A stretch of 64,000 nt of DNA from the NCBI GenBank assembly GCA_027068485.1, contig JAMOSB010000035.1:1-64000 (forward strand), in the 5' to 3' direction. The DNA comes from Sulfurovum sp. Its GTDB lineage: Bacteria; Campylobacterota; Campylobacteria; Campylobacterales; Sulfurovaceae. The translations under genes and the position numbers were made by a program. This document shows positions 17,835 to 26,989 of the stretch, piece after piece; within the stretch, counting starts at the first letter, position 1, and every line of letters starts with the position of its first letter. The notes under the pieces were generated by a model. The model worked only from the letters and a program-made list of their open reading frames with translations, was not told the DNA's origin and did no database searches.

Positions 17835-18794
17835 TTACTTCTCCTCATCAAAAAAATTTAACTCATAGAGCTTATCAACCATCTCTTGTACCGAGGCAAC
17901 AGAACTCTTAAACCGCTCTTGCTGTAGTGGCTTGAGTGTCATATTGATCACCTGCTCTCCACCCCCTGCACCGATCATCACAGGCACTCCTGAGACGATA
18001 TCACTATAGCCATACTCACCCTTCATCATAATTGCACACGAGTGGATCTGATTGGTATCTTTCAAAATCGCATCGACCATCACAGTTGTAGACTTCGCAG
18101 GAGCATAATAGGCTGATCCATTCCCCAGTAGATTAACGATCTGTGCACCACCATTGCGTGTCTTCGTCACAATCTCACCAATCTCCTCAGAGTCTAGTAG
18201 ATCCTCGATAGGCACACCCGCTACAGTCGTAAACTTAGGAAGAGGCACCATCGTATCACCATGCCCCCCCATCACCGTCGCTCTAATCTGACCTGCACCA
18301 TACTCTAGCTTCTCATAGATGAAGTTTGCCATGCGTGCCGCATCGAGTATCCCCGCCATACCCAAGACTCTCTCTCGAGGGAACCCTGTAAACTTCAATG
18401 CCACATAGGTCATCACATCCAGAGGATTAGAGACGACCACCACGATAGCATCAGGAGCATACTCTTTGATCTCTTTGGCATACCCTTTGACAATCTCAGC
18501 ATTCTTCATCAAAAGATCATCACGGCTCATCCCTGGGGTGCGTGGTGTCCCCGCGGTGATGACAATGACATCTGACCCCTCCATACACTCAGGACCTTTG
18601 GCTGCCTTGACGATCGTATGCTGTCGTGCGGCATTGGAGGCTTGTGACATATCGAGTGCCTTCCCCTTGGCAACATCATAGTTTCGTCCACGAAGCACTA
18701 CATTATGACAAGTCCCATTCATCGCCAAGATAAATGCAACAGTCGAACCAAAATTCCCTGTACCAATTACGGTAACTTTTTTCCCTTTAGCCAT
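17835..18794 (-). CDS. mdh: Malate dehydrogenase, possible NADP-type paralog
   Basis: About 319 residues. The motifs are textbook malate dehydrogenase: TPRTPGMSRDDLL (Arg substrate clamp), GILDAAR (catalytic Asp) and GGHGDTMVPL (catalytic His). At the end of the second strand, where NAD enzymes have an Asp, it reads VVLRGRNYDVAKG: Asp replaced by Gly with Arg on both sides, a pattern associated with binding the NADP phosphate. ATG at 18794 is chosen because AAAGG sits six bases upstream; the ATG at 18800 abuts it. Heads the mdh-fumAB operon. The cofactor prediction is inference. Confidence 0.88.
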   Translation of the reverse strand: MAKGKKVTVIGTGNFGSTVAFILAMNGTCHNVVLRGRNYDVAKGKALDMSQASNAARQHTIVKAAKGPECMEGSDVIVITAGTPRTPGMSRDDLLMKNAEIVKGYAKEIKEYAPDAIVVVVSNPLDVMTYVALKFTGFPRERVLGMAGILDAARMANFIYEKLEYGAGQIRATVMGGHGDTMVPLPKFTTVAGVPIEDLLDSEEIGEIVTKTRNGGAQIVNLLGNGSAYYAPAKSTTVMVDAILKDTNQIHSCAIMMKGEYGYSDIVSGVPVMIGAGGGEQVINMTLKPLQQERFKSSVASVQEMVDKLYELNFFDEEK

Positions 18795-18838
18795 TTCCAT
18801 CCTTTATATATCAAATCTTCCATAGAGTGACTTCGCTA

Positions 18839-18882
18839 GCAAAACATAACTCATAATTTCAAAATCATCAATAATGTTTTGC
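18839..18882 (-). promoter_or_regulatory. Inverted repeat around the mdh-fumAB promoter region
   Basis: GCAAAACAT (18839-18847) and ATGTTTTGC (18874-18882) form a perfect 9-bp inverted repeat 26 bases apart. Between and over them the minus strand offers a TTGATG/TATGTT promoter-like pair with 17-base spacing. The rest of the 18801-19139 gap (about 340 bases) is AT-rich with no gene seen apart from the icd 3' hairpin. Confidence 0.4.
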
Positions 18883-19101
18883 AATGCTGTATCAAAGTCA
18901 GTAAAAATACTATTTTCTCTAAGGAGGTAGTATAGCCAACTATTATTAAGTCTGTAAACCCTATCCTCTCAAATCATACCAAAATAGAAAAGAGTGTGTA
19001 GTTTGCCTACGCACTCCCCCCCTATCAAGAAGAGAGTTCAAAGGTATAGAGCCTATTATAGAACATACTTGTAAAAAAGAGGGGAGTCATAAGAAGTCAT
19101 C

Positions 19102-19118
19102 CCCACCACAAAGGTGGG
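19102..19118 (-). terminator. Stem-loop after icd
   Basis: CCCACC/GGTGGG stem with a 5-base loop about 20 bases past the icd stop. No T-run follows on the minus strand, so it is a weak terminator candidate. Confidence 0.35.
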
Positions 19119-19139
19119 AATAAAAGGTAGTATCAATCC

Positions 19140-21323
19140 TTAGATCGCATCAATAATAGCATTCAGAGTTGCTGAAGGTCTCATTGCCTTCTCTGCCAAC
19201 TCGTCATTGGGATGGAAGTATCCACCGATATCTTGTGCTTTACCCTCTACAGCCAAAAGCTCTTCGATGATTTTTGCTTCATTCTCTTTGAGTGCTTTAG
19301 CAACAGGTGCAAACTTCTCTGCGAGTTCTGCGTTTGAACCATTTGCAAGAGCATCTGCCCAGTACTGTGCTACAAAGAAGTGAGACGCTTTGTTGTCTGG
19401 CTCTCCACACTTTCTGCTTGGTGCTTTGTTGTTTTCAAGGTAGCCTTCATTTGCTGTATCTAGTGCAGCTGTAAGAGCCTCTAGCTTCTCATCTGAGTGC
19501 TTACGACCGATAAATCTCAATGACTCAGCCAATGCCAAGAACTCACCAAGGCTATCCCATCTGAGGTGACCCTCTGCGAGGAACTGATCGACATGCTTAG
19601 GAGCAGATCCACCCGCACCTGTCTCATACAATCCACCACCTGCAAGCAATGGCACGATAGAGAGCATCTTAGCAGATGTTCCTAACTCCAAGATTGGGTA
19701 CATATCAGTCAAGTGATCTCTAAGGACATTTCCTGTGACTGCAATAGTGTTTTCACCAGCTCTTACTCTAGCATTGGTAAATCGTGTAGCATCCGTCACA
19801 TTCATGATTTGAATATCAAGTCCCTCTGTATCGAGGTCAGCCAAGTAAGTTTTCACTTTTTTGATCATCTGAGCATCGTGTGCTCTGTTCTCATCCAACC
19901 AGAAGATTACAGGCACTTTTTCGATTTGACCACGCTCAACTGCTAGTCTTACCCAGTCTTTGATTGGGATATCTTTGGCTCTAGACATTCTCCAGATATC
20001 ACCTTTTTCACACTCAAAGCTCATCAACTCTGTACCATCTTCAGCCGTTACAGTAACCGTTCCAGCCTCTTCTAGCTCAAAAGTTGTTGGGTGAGAACCA
20101 TACTCTTCTGCTTTTTGAGCCATAAGACCCACATTCGCCATAGAACCCATTGTAGTCACATCATATTGACCATTTTTTACACAGTCTGCTACCATCTCAG
20201 CGTGGAACATACCATAAGTACTATCTGGGATGACCGCTACACACTCTACTGCGTCACCATTTCTGTTCCACTGTTTACCACCCTCTCTTACGACGACAGG
20301 CATAGAAGCATCGATGATGACATCGTTAGATGCGTTGAAGTTTGTTGTCCCTTTATCAGAGTCAACCATTGCGATCTCAGGATTATCAGACTCTACTACC
20401 GCTTGGAATGCTGCTTTGATCTCAGCCTCTTTCTCGTGACCTGCGATCTTCTTCTCAAGGTCACTCATACCAAGGTTAGGGTTGACATTAAGGGATGCAA
20501 ATACCTCCGCATACTTGTCAAATACCTCTTGGAAGAAGACGGTAAACGCATGACCAAACATAATAGGGTCAGAGATTTTCATCATCGTTGCTTTAAGGTG
20601 AATTGACCATAAAACACCATTTGCTTTTGCATCTTCAATCGTTTTAGCGATAAATGTTTTAAGTTTAGCCACAGACATAAATGTACCATCAAGTACCTCT
20701 TTATCAAGTGCATCAATCGTTGCCAACTCTTTACCATTTAACGCGATCGTTACCTTTTGTGCTTTATCCACAGTGACTGATTTTTCATTACCTTGGAAAT
20801 CACCATCGCCTGCCATATGTGCGACATATGCTTTGGAGTTCTCAGCAAATGCTTTGAGTCTATGAGGGTGATTTTGAGCAAATTTCTTAACTGCTTTTGC
20901 TGCTCTTCTGTCAGAGTTTCCTTCTCTAAGTACAGGGTTTACCGCACTTCCAAGACAAGTATTGTATTTTGCTCTAATCGCTTCTTCTTCTGCATTAGCA
21001 GGATTTTCAGGGAAATCAGGGATATCAAAACCTTGACCTTGAAGCTCAGCGATACACTCTTTAAGCTGTCCAATAGACGCAGAGATGTTTGGAAGCTTAA
21101 TGATGTTTCCATCTGCTTCAAGTACCACCTCTCCAAGCTTACTAAGCTCATCTTCAGCAAGACCCATAGCTGAGAGTACTCTACCTGCAAGAGAGATATC
21201 AGAAGTGACTACTTCTACACCTGCTGCTTGAGTAAACGCATTGACGATTGGGAGCAATGAGTAGGTAGCGAGTGCTGGTGCCTCATCGATTTTTGACCAG
21301 ATGATTTTTGGTAGTTTTGACAT
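19140..21323 (-). CDS. icd: Monomeric NADP-dependent isocitrate dehydrogenase
   Basis: 727 residues, the length of the monomeric type (about 740), which is unrelated in size to the 400-residue dimeric enzyme. Landmarks: MSKLPKIIWSKIDEAPALAT, LREGNSDRRAAKAVK, DKGTTNFNASNDVIIDASMP, GLYETGAGGSAPKHVDQFLAEGHLRWDSLGEF split across the C-terminal half. It decarboxylates isocitrate to 2-oxoglutarate with NADP, or runs the reverse reaction in a reductive cycle. It lies alone 340 bases upstream of mdh-fumAB, close enough to suggest shared metabolic control but with its own promoter. Confidence 0.96.
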   Translation of the reverse strand: MSKLPKIIWSKIDEAPALATYSLLPIVNAFTQAAGVEVVTSDISLAGRVLSAMGLAEDELSKLGEVVLEADGNIIKLPNISASIGQLKECIAELQGQGFDIPDFPENPANAEEEAIRAKYNTCLGSAVNPVLREGNSDRRAAKAVKKFAQNHPHRLKAFAENSKAYVAHMAGDGDFQGNEKSVTVDKAQKVTIALNGKELATIDALDKEVLDGTFMSVAKLKTFIAKTIEDAKANGVLWSIHLKATMMKISDPIMFGHAFTVFFQEVFDKYAEVFASLNVNPNLGMSDLEKKIAGHEKEAEIKAAFQAVVESDNPEIAMVDSDKGTTNFNASNDVIIDASMPVVVREGGKQWNRNGDAVECVAVIPDSTYGMFHAEMVADCVKNGQYDVTTMGSMANVGLMAQKAEEYGSHPTTFELEEAGTVTVTAEDGTELMSFECEKGDIWRMSRAKDIPIKDWVRLAVERGQIEKVPVIFWLDENRAHDAQMIKKVKTYLADLDTEGLDIQIMNVTDATRFTNARVRAGENTIAVTGNVLRDHLTDMYPILELGTSAKMLSIVPLLAGGGLYETGAGGSAPKHVDQFLAEGHLRWDSLGEFLALAESLRFIGRKHSDEKLEALTAALDTANEGYLENNKAPSRKCGEPDNKASHFFVAQYWADALANGSNAELAEKFAPVAKALKENEAKIIEELLAVEGKAQDIGGYFHPNDELAEKAMRPSATLNAIIDAI

Positions 21324-21434
21324 AGTTGTTCCTTAAATTTAGAATATTTAATGCAAGTATGGTAACACTTTTTTAATGCCAAAAGTGTTAAATCTGCTTT
21401 TTTGGGTGTAAGATAGCGGTTATCTGTTTCTATA

Positions 21435-21875
21435 CTACACAATATACGCTGCACGAATCCCCACAGGGATAGGGGTTTGCAGTCTCATCTGCACCCCCTC
21501 ACCGACTGGCTCAAGGTGGTAGGGGATATAGAGATAACGCGCCCCGACCACCTTGCCAATCTGGCTACGCTCCTCTAGGTGAAGGCGGATACTAGGGGGA
21601 CGATCCTTGGCGATATGTGCGGGGAGCGGGGTATCGAGTGCCAAGAGTGCGACAGTGATATCACGGGTGGCTATCTGCCCACACACCGCCTCCTCTAGTG
21701 CCTCATAGCCCGCCTTAGGGTCTTGGTGCGGGGGTGTGAGAAGCTCACGCTGCTCCGCACTATCGAGGAGGATACCAAACGGCAGACACACCCCACCACG
21801 CTCCAACTGCTCCGTAGCATACGCCACTGCCTCTTCCAATACCATCATCGCCAACGCATCGCTACGATCTGACAC
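21435..21875 (-). CDS. Hypothetical protein
   Basis: About 146 residues; I do not recognise a family. The sequence is balanced and protein-like, with an N-terminal helix (SDALAMMVLEEAVAYATEQL), then GGVCLPFGILLD and a beta-rich C-terminal half ending VGIRAAYIV. No signal peptide or membrane segment. A GTG start at 21875 is preferred because AAGGAG lies five bases upstream; the GTG at 21881 abuts the ribosome site. It lies 110 bases upstream of icd on the same strand and may be cotranscribed with it. Confidence 0.65.
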   Translation of the reverse strand: MSDRSDALAMMVLEEAVAYATEQLERGGVCLPFGILLDSAEQRELLTPPHQDPKAGYEALEEAVCGQIATRDITVALLALDTPLPAHIAKDRPPSIRLHLEERSQIGKVVGARYLYIPYHLEPVGEGVQMRLQTPIPVGIRAAYIV

Positions 21876-22038
21876 ATCCACTCCTTCTACTACTTTCGAT
21901 AAGCAGACTATAGCAGAGTTTGGATAAGAGTGCTATAAGTAGCTAAAAGCGTTACCAAAAGTATCGATAGAGGGGGAGCGTGTAGAGTAAAGAGGAGAGT
22001 GATAGCCTATGACCACCACCCTAAAGATGCAAAAAGGG

Positions 22039-22338
22039 CTACTTGTCGCCCAAGACCTCTCGCTTATAGGAGCGTAGGATTTTTGCCCAGATGCTAAAGG
22101 AGTCTTCGAGGTTGTCGATACTCACACCATAATCGATATTGACCATCATATCCAAGTTTGGATCTTTGTCATCATCGAGATACGCCCAGAGATCATTGGA
22201 TCACCCTCTCGATCTTTTTTGAGTCTAGCACTCCCAAATCCTTTGGCGATATCCAAAATCGCTTCAGGGTTCTCTGCATTGATCATCTCTGTTGCTTGTG
22301 TCGTTGTCGTAGCCAAAAGTAGTGCTACACTCACACAT
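22039..22338 (-). pseudogene. Broken YbjN-domain secreted protein gene
   Basis: Two out-of-frame pieces match the two ends of the YbjN-domain family (PF10722). The first, read from GTG at 22334, has the end of a signal peptide (SVALLLATTTTQA) then AILDIAKGFGSARLKKDREG and DPMISGR. The second, in another frame, reads AYLDDDKDPNLDMMVNIDYG, VSIDNLEDSFSIWAKILRSY and ends at 22039. The family's middle part (aromatic Y..C..C region, roughly 40 residues) is missing at about 22181-22192. The ATG with a good ribosome site (22338) is out of frame with the signal peptide, a second lesion. Sequence conservation of both ends suggests recent decay. Confidence 0.6.
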
Positions 22339-22378
22339 CACTGTTCCTTTTGTAAGATATGGGTTATTATACTTAAAT

Positions 22379-25300
22379 CTACCCCTCTACCACCAACCGC
22401 TCTACAAGATAGGCTCCGATGCGTTGTGCCTCCTCTACGACCTGTTCACTCACCCGCAGTTTACTCTCTAGTACCACATTGGCTAGCTTCGATTTGATGT
22501 GAAGCTCTAGGGGGCGTTTGCCTGGGTGGCGTTGGGCGATCTCAAAGAGGGCTTCGACACTCTGTGCATCAGGCATAAGATTAAGCGCAAGGATCAGTGG
22601 GGGTTGCTCAGGTGGTGGAGGGGTTACTTTGACCTCTTTTTCGACCTTGACTTTGGTCTTTTTGGCATCTTTGAGTGGCATCATCTTCATGATACTCATA
22701 CGGGTAAAGTCCCCATCTTTGCTGATCTTGACCTTAAAGGCGATGGGCTTTGTGATATCAAAATCCTCCTCTAGCTCCTTGAGACGATTCTCAAAGAGCA
22801 TCAACTCAATCGTACCATGTAGATCCATAATACTTGCGATCCCAAACTTATTGCCCTTTTTGCTAATCTTCTCGATGATCTCCTCAATCTTCCCGATAAA
22901 CATCGCCTGAGAGCCATCGGCAAGCTCCTCTATCTCTGAGCTGAGTGTATAGTCGATCCCATCGAGTGTCTCACGGTACTTATCGAGTGGATGCCCCGAG
23001 ACATAAAACCCCAAAGAGGCCTTCTCAAAATCCAAAATCTGCATCGGCTCAAACTCAGGCATCTCGGTGAGTGTCAGCTCTACAGAGGTCATCTCTGCCC
23101 CATCCCCAAAGAGCGAGTTGGCCGCTTGTTTTTTCGCCTCCCCTGACTTCTTGGCTGCCTCGACAATCTCCTCTAGCTGAGAGAGCATCGCTTGACGGCT
23201 ATGCCCAAAGCTATCAAATGCCCCCGCCTTGATGAGCGATTCGACTACCTTTTTGTTGACTTTGGAGGCATCGATACGAGAGACAAAATCTGAGATATCG
23301 ACAAACGCCCCCGCCTCTCTCGCCTTGATAATCGACTTGATCGCAATATCCCCTGCTCCCTTGATCGCTCCCATACCAAACATCACCACCTCATCCCCCT
23401 CGATACTGCGTGCCTCAAAGAGTAGCCCTGAGTTGTTGATATCGGGTGGGAGGAGCTTGATACCCATCTGCTTGAGTTCATCGACATACTTGACGACCTT
23501 ATCGGTGTTGTTCTTCTCTAGGGTCAAGATCGCTGCCATAAACTCCGTAGGGTAGTAGTACTTCAAAAACGAGGTATAGAAGGTGATCATCGCATAGGCT
23601 GCGGAGTGCGATTTGTTAAACCCATACCCCGCAAACTTCACAATCAGATCAAACAGCTCAAAGGCTTTTTGTCTATCAAACCCCTTCTTGACCGCCCCAT
23701 CAGCAAACTCCCCTTGGAGCTTATCCATCTCCTCCTTGATCTTCTTCCCCATCGCACGACGCACCAAGTCCGCCCCACCAAGACTAAAGCCCCCAATCGT
23801 CTGCACGATCTGCATGACCTGCTCTTGGTAGACGATGACCCCATAGGTGGGCTTGAGGATTGGCTCTAGCTCAGGAAAGGCATAGGTGATCTCCGCACGC
23901 CCATGCTTCCGCTCCACAAAGTCATCAAGCATCCCCGACTCCATCGGACCAGGACGGTAGAGAGCAAGCATCGCAATGACATCTTCAAACCCCGTAGGCT
24001 TCAACTTCTTAGCGAGATCTTGCATCCCCGCAGACTCGATCTGGAAGAGTCCTAGCGTCTCCCCTGTGGAGATATAGTCATAGACCGCCCTATCCTCGAT
24101 ATCCTCCTCGACAAAGTTGATCCGTTTGCCGTGACGGCGTTCGACTAGCTGAAGTGCCTCCTCGATGACCGTGAGGGTCTTCAGACCCAAGAAGTCAAAC
24201 TTAATTAAGTCGACATCCTCCACATACTTCCCACTATACTGTGTCGCCAAGGTATCGAGTCCTGAGGGCTTAAAGAGTGGGGTCTTTTGCCAAAGAGGTT
24301 CATTGGAGATGACCACCCCCGCAGCGTGTGTCCCTGCGTTGCGGTTAAGTCCCTCTAGGGCGAGAGCATACTCCCATGTCCGTTTGGCTTGGGGGTCACT
24401 CTCTAGGAGTTGGGCAATTTTGGGCTCTTTTTCGTATGAGCCTTTGAGGTCGATACCCAGCTCATCGGGGATGAGTTTTGCCATCGCATCAGCCTTGGCA
24501 TAGGGCATATCTAGCACCCGTGCCACATCACGGATCACCCCCTTGGCAAGTAGCTTACCAAAGGTGATAATCTGTGCCACATTGACCCGTCCATACTTCT
24601 CCACCACATAGTCGAGTATCTCCTGACGGCGTGCTTGACAGAAGTCCATATCGATATCTGGCATACTGATACGCTCAGGGTTCAAAAACCGCTCAAAGAG
24701 GAGTCCATAGGGCATCGGATCGATATCGGTAATCCCTAGGGAGAACGCCACCAACGACCCCGCCGCAGACCCCCGACCAGGTCCCACAGGGATCCCCATC
24801 TTCTTCGCCGCATCGACAAAATCCCATACGATGAGCATATACCCTGGAAACTTCATCGAGTTGATGATCTCCATCTCCACCTCCAACCGCTCACGATAGG
24901 CTTGGTGCTTTTGAGGAGGGACAATCTTGAGACGCTTCTCCAACCCCCGCTCGGACTCCTCAATAAAGAGGACGATGTCATTGGCAAGCGAATACTCCTC
25001 CTCAGGCTCAGGTAGCACGATCCCCGACTCCTTGGCACGCACCCGTGCAAACTTGAAGTTAGGTGGGGTAGGATCGCCTAGTTTGATCTCCAGATTACAC
25101 TTATTGGCGATCTCTTGAGTGTTGGCGAGGGCTTCGGGGATATCAGCAAAGAGTGTCGCCATCTGCTGAGGCGACTTGACAAAAAACTCATGTACTGAGT
25201 GACGCAGACGCTTGGGATCATCATAGAGTTTATTCATCGCGATACACATAAACGCCTCATGGGCATCGGCATCTTGAGGGTTGGTGTAGTGGGTATCATT

Positions 25301-25951
25301 GGTCGCGACGATCTTGATACCCGTCTCCAGACTCAACTGGATAATCTGCTTATCGATACGGTGCTGATCTCCAATCCCATGACGCATCAACTCCAGATAG
25401 AAATCCTCCCCAAAGAGGGCTTTGTAGCGAAGTGCCACCTCTTTCGCCTCCTCATACCCCTTCGCCCCAAACTTGCGATTACGCTCCGAGAGGTTCATAT
25501 TCCAGTTGATCTCCCCTTGAAGACACGCCGAGCTACAGATCAACCCCTCCGCATGATCCTTGAGGGTGTTCCAGTTAATACGCGGATAGTAGTAGAAGCC
25601 CTTAATGTAGGCTTGAGAGCTGAGATACATTAAGTTTTTATAGCCCACATCATTTTTGGCATAGAGACAGAGGTGAAACCGCTGACGCACCGACTTGTCC
25701 CCTATCTCCTCTTGGTTATGGACATACGCCTCCATCCCAATAATCGGCTTAATCCCCTCTTTTCGCATCGTATTATAGAAGTCTATCGTCCCAAACATAT
25801 TGCCATGATCCGTCATCGCTACCGAGTCCATCCCCAACTCCTTGACCTTCTTGGCAAGGGCTTTGATCTTGTTGGCACCATCAAGCAGAGAGTACTCTGT
25901 ATGGAGATGCAAGTGTGTAAACTGTGGGGGATTTTGAGGGTCTTGGGACAT
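22379..25951 (-). CDS. dnaE: DNA polymerase III alpha subunit
   Basis: 1190 residues. PHP domain at the N-terminus (FTHLHLHTEYSLLDGANKI, AMTDHGNMFG); polymerase palm motifs VGPGRGSAAGSLVAFSLGIT and PDIDMDFCQARRQEILDYV carrying the catalytic aspartates; fingers YNKSHSAAYAMI-like stretch (GYGFNKSHSAAYAMITFY); a tandem HhH region, and an OB-fold domain (AMFIGKIEEIIEKISKKGNK). Normal length for Campylobacterota DnaE1. It is the replicative polymerase. It stands alone and is divergent from htpX across 204 bases of AT-rich promoter sequence. Confidence 0.97.
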   Translation of the reverse strand: MSQDPQNPPQFTHLHLHTEYSLLDGANKIKALAKKVKELGMDSVAMTDHGNMFGTIDFYNTMRKEGIKPIIGMEAYVHNQEEIGDKSVRQRFHLCLYAKNDVGYKNLMYLSSQAYIKGFYYYPRINWNTLKDHAEGLICSSACLQGEINWNMNLSERNRKFGAKGYEEAKEVALRYKALFGEDFYLELMRHGIGDQHRIDKQIIQLSLETGIKIVATNDTHYTNPQDADAHEAFMCIAMNKLYDDPKRLRHSVHEFFVKSPQQMATLFADIPEALANTQEIANKCNLEIKLGDPTPPNFKFARVRAKESGIVLPEPEEEYSLANDIVLFIEESERGLEKRLKIVPPQKHQAYRERLEVEMEIINSMKFPGYMLIVWDFVDAAKKMGIPVGPGRGSAAGSLVAFSLGITDIDPMPYGLLFERFLNPERISMPDIDMDFCQARRQEILDYVVEKYGRVNVAQIITFGKLLAKGVIRDVARVLDMPYAKADAMAKLIPDELGIDLKGSYEKEPKIAQLLESDPQAKRTWEYALALEGLNRNAGTHAAGVVISNEPLWQKTPLFKPSGLDTLATQYSGKYVEDVDLIKFDFLGLKTLTVIEEALQLVERRHGKRINFVEEDIEDRAVYDYISTGETLGLFQIESAGMQDLAKKLKPTGFEDVIAMLALYRPGPMESGMLDDFVERKHGRAEITYAFPELEPILKPTYGVIVYQEQVMQIVQTIGGFSLGGADLVRRAMGKKIKEEMDKLQGEFADGAVKKGFDRQKAFELFDLIVKFAGYGFNKSHSAAYAMITFYTSFLKYYYPTEFMAAILTLEKNNTDKVVKYVDELKQMGIKLLPPDINNSGLLFEARSIEGDEVVMFGMGAIKGAGDIAIKSIIKAREAGAFVDISDFVSRIDASKVNKKVVESLIKAGAFDSFGHSRQAMLSQLEEIVEAAKKSGEAKKQAANSLFGDGAEMTSVELTLTEMPEFEPMQILDFEKASLGFYVSGHPLDKYRETLDGIDYTLSSEIEELADGSQAMFIGKIEEIIEKISKKGNKFGIASIMDLHGTIELMLFENRLKELEEDFDITKPIAFKVKISKDGDFTRMSIMKMMPLKDAKKTKVKVEKEVKVTPPPPEQPPLILALNLMPDAQSVEALFEIAQRHPGKRPLELHIKSKLANVVLESKLRVSEQVVEEAQRIGAYLVERLVVEG

Positions 25952-26155
25952 CGGATTACCTTATCATAAATTCAAAGTTACTATAGCGAAGCGTAGGTAA
26001 AATAGGGTTTAAAGGCATAGAGGTGTGCCATAATAGATAGTATCCTTTTCTATACTTTAAATAGCTCTAAACTAGTCTATCCCCAATATTTACCTTTGAT
26101 TTACACTACTTGACTATCATCTACCCTATCGATAAACTACCTTAAGGAGGCTACA

Positions 26156-26989
26156 ATGGAACAGTTCAAAACTTATGTATTGATGGTAGGGTTGACGCTA
26201 CTTTTTATCTGGTTTGGTGGGATGATTGCGGGGCAGAGTGGGATGGTGATTGCGTTTGTGATGGCGGGAGGGATGAACTTCTACGCCTACTACTACAGTG
26301 ATACCCAAGTCCTCAAGCACTACCATGCGATCCCTGTCGATGAGACCTCGGCTTCGGGACTCTATGGTATCGTGGAGAAGCTCACAGAGCGTACCCACCT
26401 TCCGATGCCTGCACTCTATATCATCCCAGACCCTCAGCCCAACGCCTTTGCGACGGGACGCGACTATGAGCATGCTGCGGTGGCTGTCACAGAGGGGCTA
26501 CTAGAGCTTCTAGACCCCCATGAGGTCGAAGCGGTCATCGCCCATGAGCTAAGTCATATCAAGCACTATGATATGCTCATCGGGACGGTCTCTGCGACGA
26601 TAGCAGGGGCGATTGCAATGCTTGCACAGTTTGGTATGCTCTTTGGGGGTGGGGATAGGGAGCGACCGAGCAATCCACTCGTCACCATCGCCTTGATGAT
26701 CCTGATGCCTCTAGCAGCGAGTGTCATACAGATGGCGGTGAGTCGCAACCGTGAGTTTATGGCAGATGAGGGAGCCGCACGCATGACAGGACACCCCGAG
26801 TGGCTACAGAGTGGACTGCGTAAGCTTGACCACTACGCCCGTGGTATCCCTCTAGATCACGCCGATCCACAGAGTGCCCATATGTTTATCATCAACCCCT
26901 TTACAGGGCGAGACCTCTCACTCAAACAGCTCTTCGCCACCCACCCCACCACCCAACAACGCATCGAGCGGTTGGAGGCGTTGAAGTAG
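26156..26989 (+). CDS. htpX: M48 membrane metalloprotease HtpX
   Basis: 277 residues. Two N-terminal membrane segments (about residues 7-20 and 28-45), then the zinc motif HELSH at residues 130-134 and a third ligand region in [15 protein letters not shown]. Another membrane pair follows the zinc site ([20 protein letters not shown]). HtpX is an inner-membrane protease that degrades damaged membrane proteins. A strong AAGGAGG lies upstream. It converges with the lipoprotein gene, whose stop codon is directly adjacent (26990). Confidence 0.93.
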   Translation: MEQFKTYVLMVGLTLLFIWFGGMIAGQSGMVIAFVMAGGMNFYAYYYSDTQVLKHYHAIPVDETSASGLYGIVEKLTERTHLPMPALYIIPDPQPNAFATGRDYEHAAVAVTEGLLELLDPHEVEAVIAHELSHIKHYDMLIGTVSATIAGAIAMLAQFGMLFGGGDRERPSNPLVTIALMILMPLAASVIQMAVSRNREFMADEGAARMTGHPEWLQSGLRKLDHYARGIPLDHADPQSAHMFIINPFTGRDLSLKQLFATHPTTQQRIERLEALK

